Below are positions 10,109 to 18,800 of a stretch of DNA of 64,000 nucleotides, piece after piece. How positions within the stretch are numbered: position 1 is the first letter of the stretch; the number at the start of each line of letters is the position of its first letter. A program made the translations under genes and the position numbers. The stretch covers positions 83,690,841 through 83,754,840 of the forward strand of contig OV884015.1 in NCBI GenBank assembly GCA_930367205.1. The letters are read 5' to 3'. This stretch comes from Acanthosoma haemorrhoidale. Taxonomy: Eukaryota > Arthropoda > Insecta > Hemiptera > Acanthosomatidae. The notes under the pieces are model-generated. The model was not told the DNA's origin. It ran no database searches and was given only the letters and a program-made list of their open reading frames with translations.

Positions 10109-10761
10109 TTTCTCCTTCTGAAACAGTAATGTTTGGTCTCGGTCTCAAGTGTTGTTTACGTGGTCTTTTGATTCTATTAACGTGTGCTTTGTTTGTTTCG
10201 TTTCTGTCTTTGTACAATAGTACGGGTCTGTAGGGATTATTGTATTTGCGGTGATGGGTTGTTTTTATATATATCTGTTCGTCATTTATGTCAGGTGGGT
10301 CTTCGCGATTTGTATTTAATAACTCTGTTCTATTTTCTTTTTCTGTCACGATTTTATTCCGTATTAGTTCATGTATTATGTTCTTTTCGTCATGGTATTT
10401 TTGTACGTATTGTTCTTTTATTTCTATTTGTTTGTTAGGTCTTCTTGTTATTCCGAATGTTATTTCGTCCGGTGTCATGTTTAGTTTAGAGTTTAAGGTA
10501 TTGTTGTATGCTATTGTTGCTAGCATTAGTCTGTTATTTAATGATGTGTTTGTTAGTTCTTTTTCGTTAAGTGTTCGTAATATTTCGATGAGTGTACTAT
10601 GTGCTCTGTTTAGTGTTCCTAATGAATTAGGATTTCCTGGGGTCACGTAAATTGGTTCGATTTCGTTAGTTTGTAAGAAGTTGAGTACTAAATTATTTTT
10701 GTACTCTTTGCCGTTGTCCATTTTTATCGATACGGGTGTTGGATATAGTGTTAAGTAAAGT
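10038..10761 (-). CDS. pol: Pol, integrase C-terminal part (downstream of nested insertion)
   Basis: The frame continues from the insertion edge at 10761 to the stop at 10038. It begins in the catalytic core: the second acidic block reads MDNGKEY (10701-10721). The position 36 residues after that aspartate, where D,D-35-E integrases keep glutamate, is asparagine (AAC, codon at 10608-10610) in a block reading GTLNRAHSTLIE. The remainder (about 120 residues) is a basic, proline-containing C-terminal tail ending just inside env. It is separated from the N-terminal part (11494-12030) by a 732-bp non-LTR insertion plus a 4-bp duplication. The insertion and duplication total 736 bp, which exactly accounts for the frame change between the two parts. 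The separated halves cannot make a normal integrase. Confidence 0.85.
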
Positions 10762-11493
10762 TTTTTTTTTTTTTTTTCTTAGCTCTCAAACTTATAAATT
10801 AGGATGTGGGAAAATTATTTTGGGCTAATGAGTGCCTTTCACTAAGGGGAGTCCCCCATTTGAAGGGTGTATGAGAAGGATATAGGGTGTGGAATGCCTG
10901 AAGGAGGCGGGTGGATTCGGGAAGGTAGTGAGAGTCTACCGAGGGTGGAGCCTAGGGGTACCTAGGCAATGGTTTGTTGTCGGCCAGGTCAAGCCTGGCC
11001 CGCCCCGGCAGGGGGCTGAAATAAGTCGGCCACTCGGCCGGAAGGTCTACCCTGCTTAAACAGGTAGATGGGGTCTTGTAGCTTCGGTTGAGTCGGCCGG
11101 GAGATCGGCCTCGATATCTTGGCTGGGTGTAGTTCGTTCAGTCATCGGGTTCAATGACGTCGATCATCCTCCAGGCTTCGGCGGTCCAGCAGTGCTTCCA
11201 TCTGACGGGCATTGGTGGTGGTTGAAGGTCGGAGAATAGTGGGTTGTGGCTATGTCTGAGTGAGTCAAAAAATTTGATGTGCCTTCTCTTGATAAAATCT
11301 TGAATGGTGAGCACTTCAAATTTTTTATGCATCTCGTCTGCCTTCATTCGGTCGAACGGGGTATGTTTGAGGGAGGTGCGGAGAACTCTGTTCTGAAATT
11401 GCTGGAGCGTTTGGAGAGTGTTAGGAGTCAGATACTTGAAGAGAGGGGTCCCATACATCAAAGCAGGTCTTAGGACGCTCTGGTATATCTCAG
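10762..11493 (-). mobile_element. Nested 5'-truncated non-LTR retrotransposon (family B)
   Basis: A 732-bp insertion inside the integrase. On the minus strand it runs from 11493 to a 17-nt poly(A) tail (T run 10761-10777 on plus). AAGT flanks it at 10758-10761 and 11494-11497, the minimum target duplication. It carries the last ~120 codons of a Jockey/CR1-superfamily reverse transcriptase and a ~360-bp 3' untranslated region. The same 3' end recurs at 23959-24120 and 53606-53860. Since it disrupts a retrovirus whose LTRs are over 99% identical, this family has been active very recently. Confidence 0.88.
11138..11493 (-). pseudogene. Non-LTR reverse transcriptase, C-terminal fragment
   Basis: The open frame ends at 11138 with a TGA. 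The viral sequence supplies the first few codons (11494-11506); the element itself begins at about 11493. It contains the conserved thumb/C-terminal block of Jockey/CR1-type reverse transcriptases: IYQSVLRPALMYGTPLF (the R-P-x-x-x-Y-G signature), LQQFQNRVLR, and a downstream HSHNPLFSDL block. Catalytic palm motifs are missing through 5' truncation. A 3' untranslated region and poly(A) follow. The fragment is non-functional, but its frame is open, in line with a young insertion. Confidence 0.85.
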
Positions 11494-12030
11494 AAGTATA
11501 TCGCATATGTTAATTCCAGTTACGGCTGGTATCATGTGTGTAAATAGTCTTTTCGAGAATGTGTCAATTATAGTTATGATATATTTTCTGTCAAAATGTA
11601 ATGTGTCTATCATTAATTCTTCGAACGGTCTATTTGGTGTTGGTGTTATCATGTACTTTGTTTTTATAGGGTTGCGTTCGTATTTAGTTTTTTTACATGT
11701 CTTACAATTGTTAATAAAGTCATTAATTGTTTCTTTCATTAATGGGAAGTAGTATAATTTTCTAAGTTTGTCGTATGTTTCGATTGTGCCTCTGTGGGAT
11801 GTTTTTCCTATGTGATAGTCATTAATTATTTCAATTTGTCCTTCTTTGTCTAAGATATCGGTTACATAGTTTTTGTATCTTTTTAGTTTAACTGTTGGGT
11901 ATGATTCTTGTATTAGTCTAGAAATGTCTTTAAATGTTTTATCGTACCATGGTTGGAGTAATGGGATATCTGGTTCACAGTAAATTCCATAAGTAATTTT
12001 GGGTCTAATAAATTGTTCGATTAGTGATTC
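11494..12030 (-). CDS. pol: Pol, integrase N-terminal part (between TGA and insertion)
   Basis: Open in the same frame as the upstream RT/RNase H from 12030 to the insertion edge. It includes the HHCC zinc-binding domain (H-x5-H in DYHIGKTSH, then CKTC before KKTKYERNP) and the first catalytic aspartate block (FEELMIDTLHF), followed by IDTFSKR, typical of gypsy integrases. The reading frame runs into the nested non-LTR element and stops inside it at 11470. The only break between this part and RNase H is the TGA at 12031-12033. Confidence 0.85.
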
Positions 12031-14241
12031 TCAGTCGTCTAAGTTGTCAAATTTAATTTCATGTCTTTTTTTGTTAAATGGTTTAGTAAAGTTTATTTCT
12101 TTTATTCCCTTTTTTATTATTATCTGATGTTTCTCTATGTTAATATTCTTGTCATTGTCTACTATCCAAATTTGTTCGTTGGATGATCGTTGGGAGTGAA
12201 CAGTTGCTCCACATGTACTAATTGCGTCATTTATTTGTTCTGTTTGAGTCATGTTTTCTAATTCTTCTATAAGTGTGTCATAGTCTGGGTTCTCGTCTAA
12301 CGGGAGTATTGCTAGTTCGTTTAGAAATTTGTCAAAATCTCCGTCTATATGGTTAGTATTTGTGTTTTGTTCTAAGTTCTCGTTTTGTCGTGATAGTAAG
12401 TCCGCTACGTAATTTGTTTTTCCATTAATGTGGTTTATGTCAAATTCAAAGTCCTGTAATTTCCAGATCCATTTCATGATTCTGGTGTTTCCGTTTTTCA
12501 TTGTATAGATCCATTTTAATGGTTTGTGGTCAGTTAGTAATTGGAATTTAGTACCGTACAAGTATGGTTTGAAATGGTGTGTAGACCAAACAATTGCTAA
12601 AAGTTCTTTTTCAATTGTTGAATAATTTATCTCGGGAGGCTGTAGCACTCGTGAGGCGAACGCTACAGGGTGTTCTATTCCGTCGTTATCTTTTTGCGAT
12701 AGCACCGAGCCGATGGCTTTATCACTTGCGTCTGTCGTTAAGTAAAATGTCTTATTCCAGTCCGGGTATGCTAATATTGGTGAATTTGTCATAAGGGTTT
12801 TTAGTATGTCACAAGCCTTTTTTATTTCTTCTGTCTCGTATGTTTTAGACTGTAGTGATTTCGATATTGGTTTCGTTATTTTCGCATAGTCTTTTATGAA
12901 TTTTCGGTAGTATCCGGTCATTCCGAGAAATTGTCTAGTCGTTTTTTCGTTGTTTGGGTATGGTAATTTTGTGATTGCTTCTATTTTTTTGTGGTTAGTT
13001 TTTAGTCCGTCGGGAGTGACAATATATCCTAAGAAGGGTATTTCATTTTTAAAAAATTCTGTCTTGTCTAGTTGGATAGAAAGTGCATGTTCTTTTAACT
13101 TTTGGAATACGTTTTCGAGATGTTCTAGGTGTTCTAGGTGTTCTTGTATTGTGTTTGAGTAAATGATTATGTCGTCAATGTATATCATAGCGTTAGGGAC
13201 GTTTGCTATCATCATGTTCATGGCTCGTTGGAATGTGGGTGGTGCGTTACAAAGTCCGTAGGGCATTCGTAAGAATTCAAAGTGTCCGTCTTCTGTACTA
13301 AATGCGGTTTTTGGTATTGAATCTGGATCCATTTCGATTTGATGGAATCCTGATGCAAGGTCTATTGTTGAGAATATTTTTGCTTTTTGTAGTCTGTTTA
13401 GTAAGTCTTCAATGTTGGGTAGTGGGTATTTGTCATTAGTCGTCATTTCGTTCAGTTTTCGGTAGTCTATTACCATTCGAACCTTTTTTATGCCTGAGGC
13501 ATCCATTTTTTTTAGGACAATCCATACTGGTGAGTTGTATGGGGAATTACTTTTTCTAATAATGTTATTTTTTAATAAATTCGCGACTTCTTCGTTTATT
13601 TGCTTTTTGAATTGCACGGGGTACCGATAGTTCCTAGTGTAGCAAGGGTTTTCGTTTTTTGTGTTTATTTTATGTTTAATTAAATTTGTCGCGCGTAATT
13701 TTTCTTCATTTGTTTTTATTATTTCACCATATTTACCAATCAGTACCACAAGTTCGTCCGAAAGCTTGTTATCAATGTGGTCTGTCCTAATTAGTTGTTT
13801 TATTGTCTGTAAGTCATTTATATAGTAAATTTCATTTTCCAGGTTATGTTTGGTTCCGTTTATTACTATTTCGTCATTGTGACATTTTATTTCTGTTTTC
13901 AGTTCTTTCATCGTTTCGTATCCTAAAAGAATATCGAAACGATTGCTAAAGGGGTATATTAGCATTTTTACCTTTGCTTGAATTCCTAACAGGGGATAGA
14001 GATCGATTATGGCGCTTTGAGTGCCTTCGGCTCTGCCTGTAGGAGTTTTCATTACAAAGTCTTCCGAATTAATTTTTGTTCCCTCGGGTAAGGAATGGGG
14101 ATTGATATAATTTTTAGAAGCTCCAGTGTCGATTAGCCATGTCTTGCCTTTTCTGTCTTTTATTTTTGGGAGACTGTCCGTGTAATTTAATTGGTATTCG
14201 GGTCTGGAGGTTCGTTGTTGTTGGGACCTACGTCTAAAAAA
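12031..14241 (-). CDS. pol: Pol: protease, reverse transcriptase, RNase H
   Basis: Read in the -1 frame relative to gag; the pol frame opens after a stop at 14245-14247, so slippage at 14235-14241 feeds straight into it. Protease: the catalytic block WLIDTGASKNYINP has its aspartate codon at 14128-14130. Reverse transcriptase: PYNSPVW, RMVIDYRKLN, the catalytic YIDD motif, FLGYIV and FLGMTGYYRKFI, all standard for gypsy. RNase H: TTDAS, EKELLAIVW and TDHKPLKW carry the acidic residues. The frame is otherwise open but ends at TGA 12031-12033, after which the same frame continues into integrase, so this is a premature stop or a readthrough site. A 9-bp tandem duplication gives three EHL repeats after YIDD. 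In a gypsy retrovirus this polyprotein copies the RNA genome in the particle. Confidence 0.93.
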   Translation of the reverse strand, partial: FFRRRSQQQRTSRPEYQLNYTDSLPKIKDRKGKTWLIDTGASKNYINPHSLPEGTKINSEDFVMKTPTGRAEGTQSAIIDLYPLLGIQAKVKMLIYPFSNRFDILLGYETMKELKTEIKCHNDEIVINGTKHNLENEIYYINDLQTIKQLIRTDHIDNKLSDELVVLIGKYGEIIKTNEEKLRATNLIKHKINTKNENPCYTRNYRYPVQFKKQINEEVANLLKNNIIRKSNSPYNSPVWIVLKKMDASGIKKVRMVIDYRKLNEMTTNDKYPLPNIEDLLNRLQKAKIFSTIDLASGFHQIEMDPDSIPKTAFSTEDGHFEFLRMPYGLCNAPPTFQRAMNMMIANVPNAMIYIDDIIIYSNTIQEHLEHLEHLENVFQKLKEHALSIQLDKTEFFKNEIPFLGYIVTPDGLKTNHKKIEAITKLPYPNNEKTTRQFLGMTGYYRKFIKDYAKITKPISKSLQSKTYETEEIKKACDILKTLMTNSPILAYPDWNKTFYLTTDASDKAIGSVLSQKDNDGIEHPVAFASRVLQPPEINYSTIEKELLAIVWSTHHFKPYLYGTKFQLLTDHKPLKWIYTMKNGNTRIMKWIWKLQDFEFDINHINGKTNYVADLLSRQNENLEQNTNTNHIDGDFDKFLNELAILPLDENPDYDTLIEELENMTQTEQINDAISTCGATVHSQRSSNEQIWIVDNDKNINIEKHQIIIKKGIKEINFTKPFNKKRHEIKFDNLDD

Positions 14242-15293
14242 TCCTCATAACGAGATTCTAATTGTTGTAGTCTGTCTTGTAATTCATTTATTTGTTGGTC
14301 TTTGTCATTTTCCGTGTGGTGTACGCGATTGCTGACTGTGCGCATTGATACGGTCTGATTTTCTCTTTGTTCCGGTCTGGGGTTTGGTTTGTTAAAGTAT
14401 TGTCTTTGTTCATAGGGTTTCCATGATTGATTATGTCTTTCGTTTTCGTCTCGGGGGTAGTTATTGTTAAAACGTGGTTGTTCTTGATTGTACTGTCTTG
14501 GTTGTTGGGATTGTTGTCTATTATTGTCATAAAATTCACGTTTTTTCTCGTGATAATGTGGGTCGTAATTCCTCCCTTTATAATTGCTAGTGGAGGGCGG
14601 TTGGTTTTGACTGCGTCTTTGTGTGGATTCGTTGTATGTTAGTTTGTTACCGTATGCTCTTTCGACTACTCGTACTGCTGTGGTTTTTAATGCGTTTTTC
14701 AAATCCCTCAAATTCTTTATTCGTATGTGTTGGAGGAAATTGTCAACTGAAGTTTCAAGTTGTCTTTGGCAATGGTCAACTATTTGTTCATCAAATACGT
14801 TCATTTCTGTGTGTTTTTGTAAGTCTGTTTTTGTGTCGTCCGTATATAATCTACCTTCAAGGTCGTCTCGTAATAATATCAGTCTTTCTACATAGCTTGT
14901 GGGATGTTCGTTTCTTACGGGTTTAGTTTGATATATTTCTGCTATGGATTGGGGTATTGTTTTGTCGTCACGAAAGTTAAGTTTGAGTTCTTGGATCAGT
15001 TCTAGTAAAGAGTTATAGTTACGTCTTCCGCAATATTTGGCATGTCCTACTAATTTGTTTGTTGCATGTCCTATCAATTGTTTCGCGTTATATTCGTGAT
15101 GTGGATTGTCAGTTGTGCAGACGTTATTTGCTACAAAATTAATTTTATTAATAAATCGTACTAGATGGCTGGGATTTCCGTCGAATTCTGGGATTAGTTT
15201 AAGGTCTGTAGTAGAAATTTTGTAATCGTTAGAAGTCATGTTTACGGTTTCTTCTAAGTTACGGTTTATATTAAGTCTGTCAGTAATGGGCAT
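14187..15293 (-). CDS. gag: Gag structural polyprotein
   Basis: About 368 residues from ATG 15291-15293. The frame is open 10 codons further upstream but without an ATG; a second ATG lies at 15237-15239. The N-terminal half resembles gypsy-type Gag capsid (LIPEFDGNPSHLVRFINK, FRDDKTIPQSIAEIYQ). The C-terminal part is rich in N, Q, R and P with no CCHC zinc knuckle, as usual for insect errantiviruses, and ends in a potential coiled coil (INELQDRLQQLESRYEDFL). The slippery heptamer for pol lies in the FLD codons, 46 nt before the gag stop. Gag would assemble the particle and package RNA. No internal stop. Confidence 0.88.
   Translation of the reverse strand: MPITDRLNINRNLEETVNMTSNDYKISTTDLKLIPEFDGNPSHLVRFINKINFVANNVCTTDNPHHEYNAKQLIGHATNKLVGHAKYCGRRNYNSLLELIQELKLNFRDDKTIPQSIAEIYQTKPVRNEHPTSYVERLILLRDDLEGRLYTDDTKTDLQKHTEMNVFDEQIVDHCQRQLETSVDNFLQHIRIKNLRDLKNALKTTAVRVVERAYGNKLTYNESTQRRSQNQPPSTSNYKGRNYDPHYHEKKREFYDNNRQQSQQPRQYNQEQPRFNNNYPRDENERHNQSWKPYEQRQYFNKPNPRPEQRENQTVSMRTVSNRVHHTENDKDQQINELQDRLQQLESRYEDFLDVGPNNNEPPDPNTN
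14235..14241 (-). promoter_or_regulatory. Programmed -1 frameshift heptamer (T TTT TTA)
   Basis: The minus strand reads T TTT TTA with the gag codons GAT TTT TTA, the exact zero-frame phasing of the X XXY YYZ rule. Slipping back one base moves from gag into the pol frame, whose preceding stop is at 14245-14247, immediately upstream. No downstream stem-loop was worked out. Confidence 0.85.
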
Positions 15294-15574
15294 GTAAATG
15301 TGTACAAAAAATATATTTACCAATACAAGTGATGTCTTCTTCTAGATAATGTTGCCTTCTATCGGCTTCCTCTGGTCGCTAGATAACAGATTTTGTGGTT
15401 CATGGAGCCTCGGTGAATGTATATTAAAATATACCAGTGCTCGATCAGTCCTGAAGTCCTGTTCAATATTGCATCGGCCTTCTCATGGAAAGAATCGAAA
15501 AGTTAAGCTAGCCTAGCCAAACGCGGGATCGCTGAATGGGGAGATTCTTCTGAAGTTATATAAACACTGCCAAG
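15294..15574 (-). other. Retroviral 5' leader
   Basis: About 280 nt between the primer site and the gag ATG. It is the expected place for packaging signals and an env splice donor, but neither can be identified by eye. Confidence 0.55.
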
Positions 15575-15592
15575 GTCCCTGTTCGGGCGCCA
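15575..15592 (-). promoter_or_regulatory. tRNA-Lys primer binding site
   Basis: The plus strand reads GTCCCTGTTCGGGCGCCA, identical to the 3' end of a tRNA-Lys, so the element strand carries the exact 18-nt complement directly after the 5' LTR, overlapping its last base. tRNA-Lys priming is established for gypsy and for lentiviruses. Confidence 0.9.
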
Positions 15593-15854
15593 GTTAAATA
15601 ATTGATGACCAAAGGGGCCTTTTTAAAAAGTGGTTTATTAACTAGACAAACAATACAACTTATATGATAATAATGACAGAGTAATACGTCAGGGGTACAG
15701 TGACGAGATGAATGAGAGCTGGTGAGAGGAAAAGGAGAATTATATAAGGACAGATTAGATTAAGGAGTGCTGATATTTATGCTGACTTAGGCGATGTGCA
15801 GGTGTCAGCTGGGTGTTGACTGTCGGTGTGCGTGTGTCAGCTGCTTCCATAACT
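15592..15854 (-). repeat. 5' LTR of the retrovirus
   Basis: 263 bp, two differences from 8295-8557. As the upstream copy on the minus strand it would hold the active promoter (TTATATAA-like box). The outer end AGTTATGG abuts GTGGATTAAT of the host flank. Confidence 0.93.
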
Positions 15855-18800
15855 GTGGATTAATGGAATATGAGCATACAGAGCGTAAGGACTATTAGCT
15901 CCTCATTATTTTTTACTACCATCGAAATGCATAGTCCTCATCACACTGTGGCTCATATGCTTATTTAAAGTAGGTGGTAACGGCGTATTGATTGCTCTAA
16001 GTTAAGATGGTAAAGATTAAAGATCGTAAAGATTACGAAGTGTTGGGGCCCACCCACCCTTGGGTTTACTATATTTTCAGATTATTAGTTACGGTTACAT
16101 CTTCAAGAATAGTCGGAAGATAGGCACGATGCACAGAAAAAAATATTACTTTTCACATTGGTAGATTTCTGGTGGAGACCTTCAAGATACTATTCTTTCA
16201 AAGAAGAAAATACGAAATACCTAATAGTAAACAAGAATGGAGAAATTCTTGAAATAAGGAATATTTCAGAAATTGAAGATTTGGTTGATATCGGCACATG
16301 CACGTATTTTTGGCTTTCAAACAAATAATTCCAAAAAAGTGTTGAGTTGGGATCCAATGTATAGAATAAATAAAGATTTTTGTAGAGGACATGACACATT
16401 GAGGCACCCTATATGCAAGACGTGCAACAGAGCAGAATCTTGTGGAATGTAATTAATATGATATGAACCTAACTTTCGGCCAGCACTAAAACCAATAAAT
16501 AAAGTGAAACAAAGTTTAACGAAATGATTACGATGTAGAGACCGGATTCAAACCAGAGCTCTATTCATGCTAAACTAGTAACATGACATAGCTTGCTACA
16601 TGGTTTTCCTCAATATTAATAAAACTATTTGTTCAGAAAATATAATTGTTAAAGGAAGGAAAAGCGTGGATCGTCAACCGGCAGTTGCGCTTGTGGCGCC
16701 GTCCTCCTGCGATTATGAAATACGTATGACCATAAGAATTACCATGTAAACGTTGTATGTGTGCAGCTCTTTATCCATCAAGGAAAATATCCCAGGAGCG
16801 ATTCCTTCTTCCACCCTTTCGTCTTTACTAAGTGACTTTGCTTATAGGATGATTGAGATGAGGAGCTCTCTGTTTCATCGAGGGAGGAACATCGATGAGG
16901 CCGAATAATGGCTGGTCATCAAGAACTATGTATACGTAAGTAATAATAATATATTTATCTAGAATATTCACAATAAAACAATGATTAATCACCATAGTTA
17001 CTAGATACCATCTAGCTAACATTGCAGTCCAGAAGAATTTAATTTCATTGTATATATGTTATAATGTTGCCTTTTTTTACTTATAAATTTACTGACTAAA
17101 AACATTAATAATTCCATTGTTTGTTTTTTTCCATTGACCCTCATCACATTTGTACATATCATAGTTTTATTTTCATTAAACACATCTTTGACTAATTAAG
17201 CTTATCCATTGAATGCCTAATCCACAAATACCATTCATACAGTCCACTATTTAATATCAAAGTTGAATATGTACATTCAGATCCACCAATATGAGTAAAT
17301 ATTGAACACACTTATAAAAAATACTGCTGTGTATGTTAACCCTCCAAAAAAACTTATTTATTTATTTTGATTTTTGCATATAATTTAAGTGGGTATGCCT
17401 GACTTTTTACATGTTTATTTTTTTAATCTTAAAAAGACGCAATATGATCACCCAAGAATTTTAACAGTAAAGCCGAATTGGTTGGAAGTTACTCAAACCT
17501 AGGAAGTACCAAGTGTTTTAGAGTTTCCATTGTATTACTTATACTTATGTTTTATTTCCATGTAATTTAGCACAAAAACGTTCTTTTCGCATAATTTTTT
17601 TTTTACAAAGTGAACAGCTAATCAGCGAGAATGTAATGATAGGATAATTTTTAATAATATACGACTTAATATCAAAAATATGGAACCATTTTAATGAATA
17701 ATTTCAAATTGGAACAGGCTATTTGTAAAAATATCTTTCTTCCGACTCCACTATAACCCTTACCTGTACTTATTGTAGCTGGAATCGTGTGCATAGTTAA
17801 GCCTCTCAATAAAGGAAAGGCTTATACTAGAATCGGTGCAGGTCCCACTCGTCATTCGTACTCCATGAATCAACAGACGGTGCTTGCTGGTACCCACTCC
17901 ACTATAATTCCAAGCTGCACGGCTCCCGAGCCATAAATCCAGATAGTTCCCAGCTGTTGGCTGCAGGGCCTGGCCCTATATCTTGCTAACCACTTCACAT
18001 CTCCAATATCTGTAAATCTTAGCGGCCTTGTTAGCGAAACTTTATTATATCTGCAATGGATCCACGCTTGGAATGGAAGCGGCTTTATTCACGGCAATTA
18101 AATAATTTCAGCCTATTGTTCCATCGAGTTTTCGAAGATCGCCACATAATGAAGTTTATATGCAGGACTGTTATTCTCCTTTAATGATTGATTTATACAA
18201 TGGATTTTAGAGGCTAGAATAATAATAGGAAGGACTCAGGGTTGTTTAGAAATATTTCATAAACAAGGATATAGTAATATAGAGAAGTTATAGTCCCAGG
18301 AAAAAGAATAATCAGACATAGGAAATTTGAAACTACTAAAAACAACTATCTGAATACTGTAAATGGCTGTAAATATTACAGGTAGTAAAATTTGATTCAT
18401 ATAAAAAATACAGGAAAGAATCTACTAGACTAGATAGAAGTTGGTTGGAAAGTAAAATCTTTAAATTAAAATTAATTAAATATCAAATCAGTAACAGTAT
18501 CATAATTTTAGTGCAAACGAATCTGCCATTATAAGCACCAATAATTTTACTATCATGCGTTCGTCATTAGTGGGATTCTGGGCTGAAAACAAAGTAACTA
18601 AATTTTTCTCATAGCTGATATATGTTTTCAAGATTTCATATTGAAAAAAAATGTTAAAAGATAGCCATAAAATAATTTTCCAATATAAATATTAAGTAGA
18701 GAATTATGTGCTTAGTGAAACTATTAAGCTATTCACACTAAATTTGCCGGATATAGTTTACCACCTTGAAAAAATAGTGTATGGTCGAGACTTCACCATT

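Larger units (their letters stand above)
8295..15854 (-). mobile_element. Gypsy-group endogenous retrovirus (errantivirus type), with env
   Basis: A full-length 7,560-bp element read on the minus strand in the order LTR, primer site, gag, pol (protease, reverse transcriptase, RNase H, integrase), env, polypurine tract, LTR. The two 263-bp LTRs differ at only two positions (8310/15607 and one A/G in the CAGTAACGAG/CAGTGACGAG stretch), so insertion is recent. LTR ends are AGTTA...TAACT, the pattern of gypsy-type insect retroviruses. Flanks share only GTG (8292-8294 and 15855-15857), weaker than the usual 4-bp duplication. The element is inactive as it stands: pol has an in-frame TGA at 12031-12033 and a non-LTR insertion at 10762-11493. 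Gag and env frames are open. Confidence 0.95.

Noticed and set aside
8979..14926. Plus-strand open frames of 60-120 codons (e.g. 10288-10650, 14621-14926)
   Set aside because: They lie antisense to gag, pol and env and are by-products of the A-rich viral coding strand.
16530..16612. tRNA-derived SINE on the minus strand (GGTTTGAATCC with a TAGCAAGCTATG upstream)
   Set aside because: T-stem pairing is poor, no poly(A) tail or target duplication found, and no second copy in the window.
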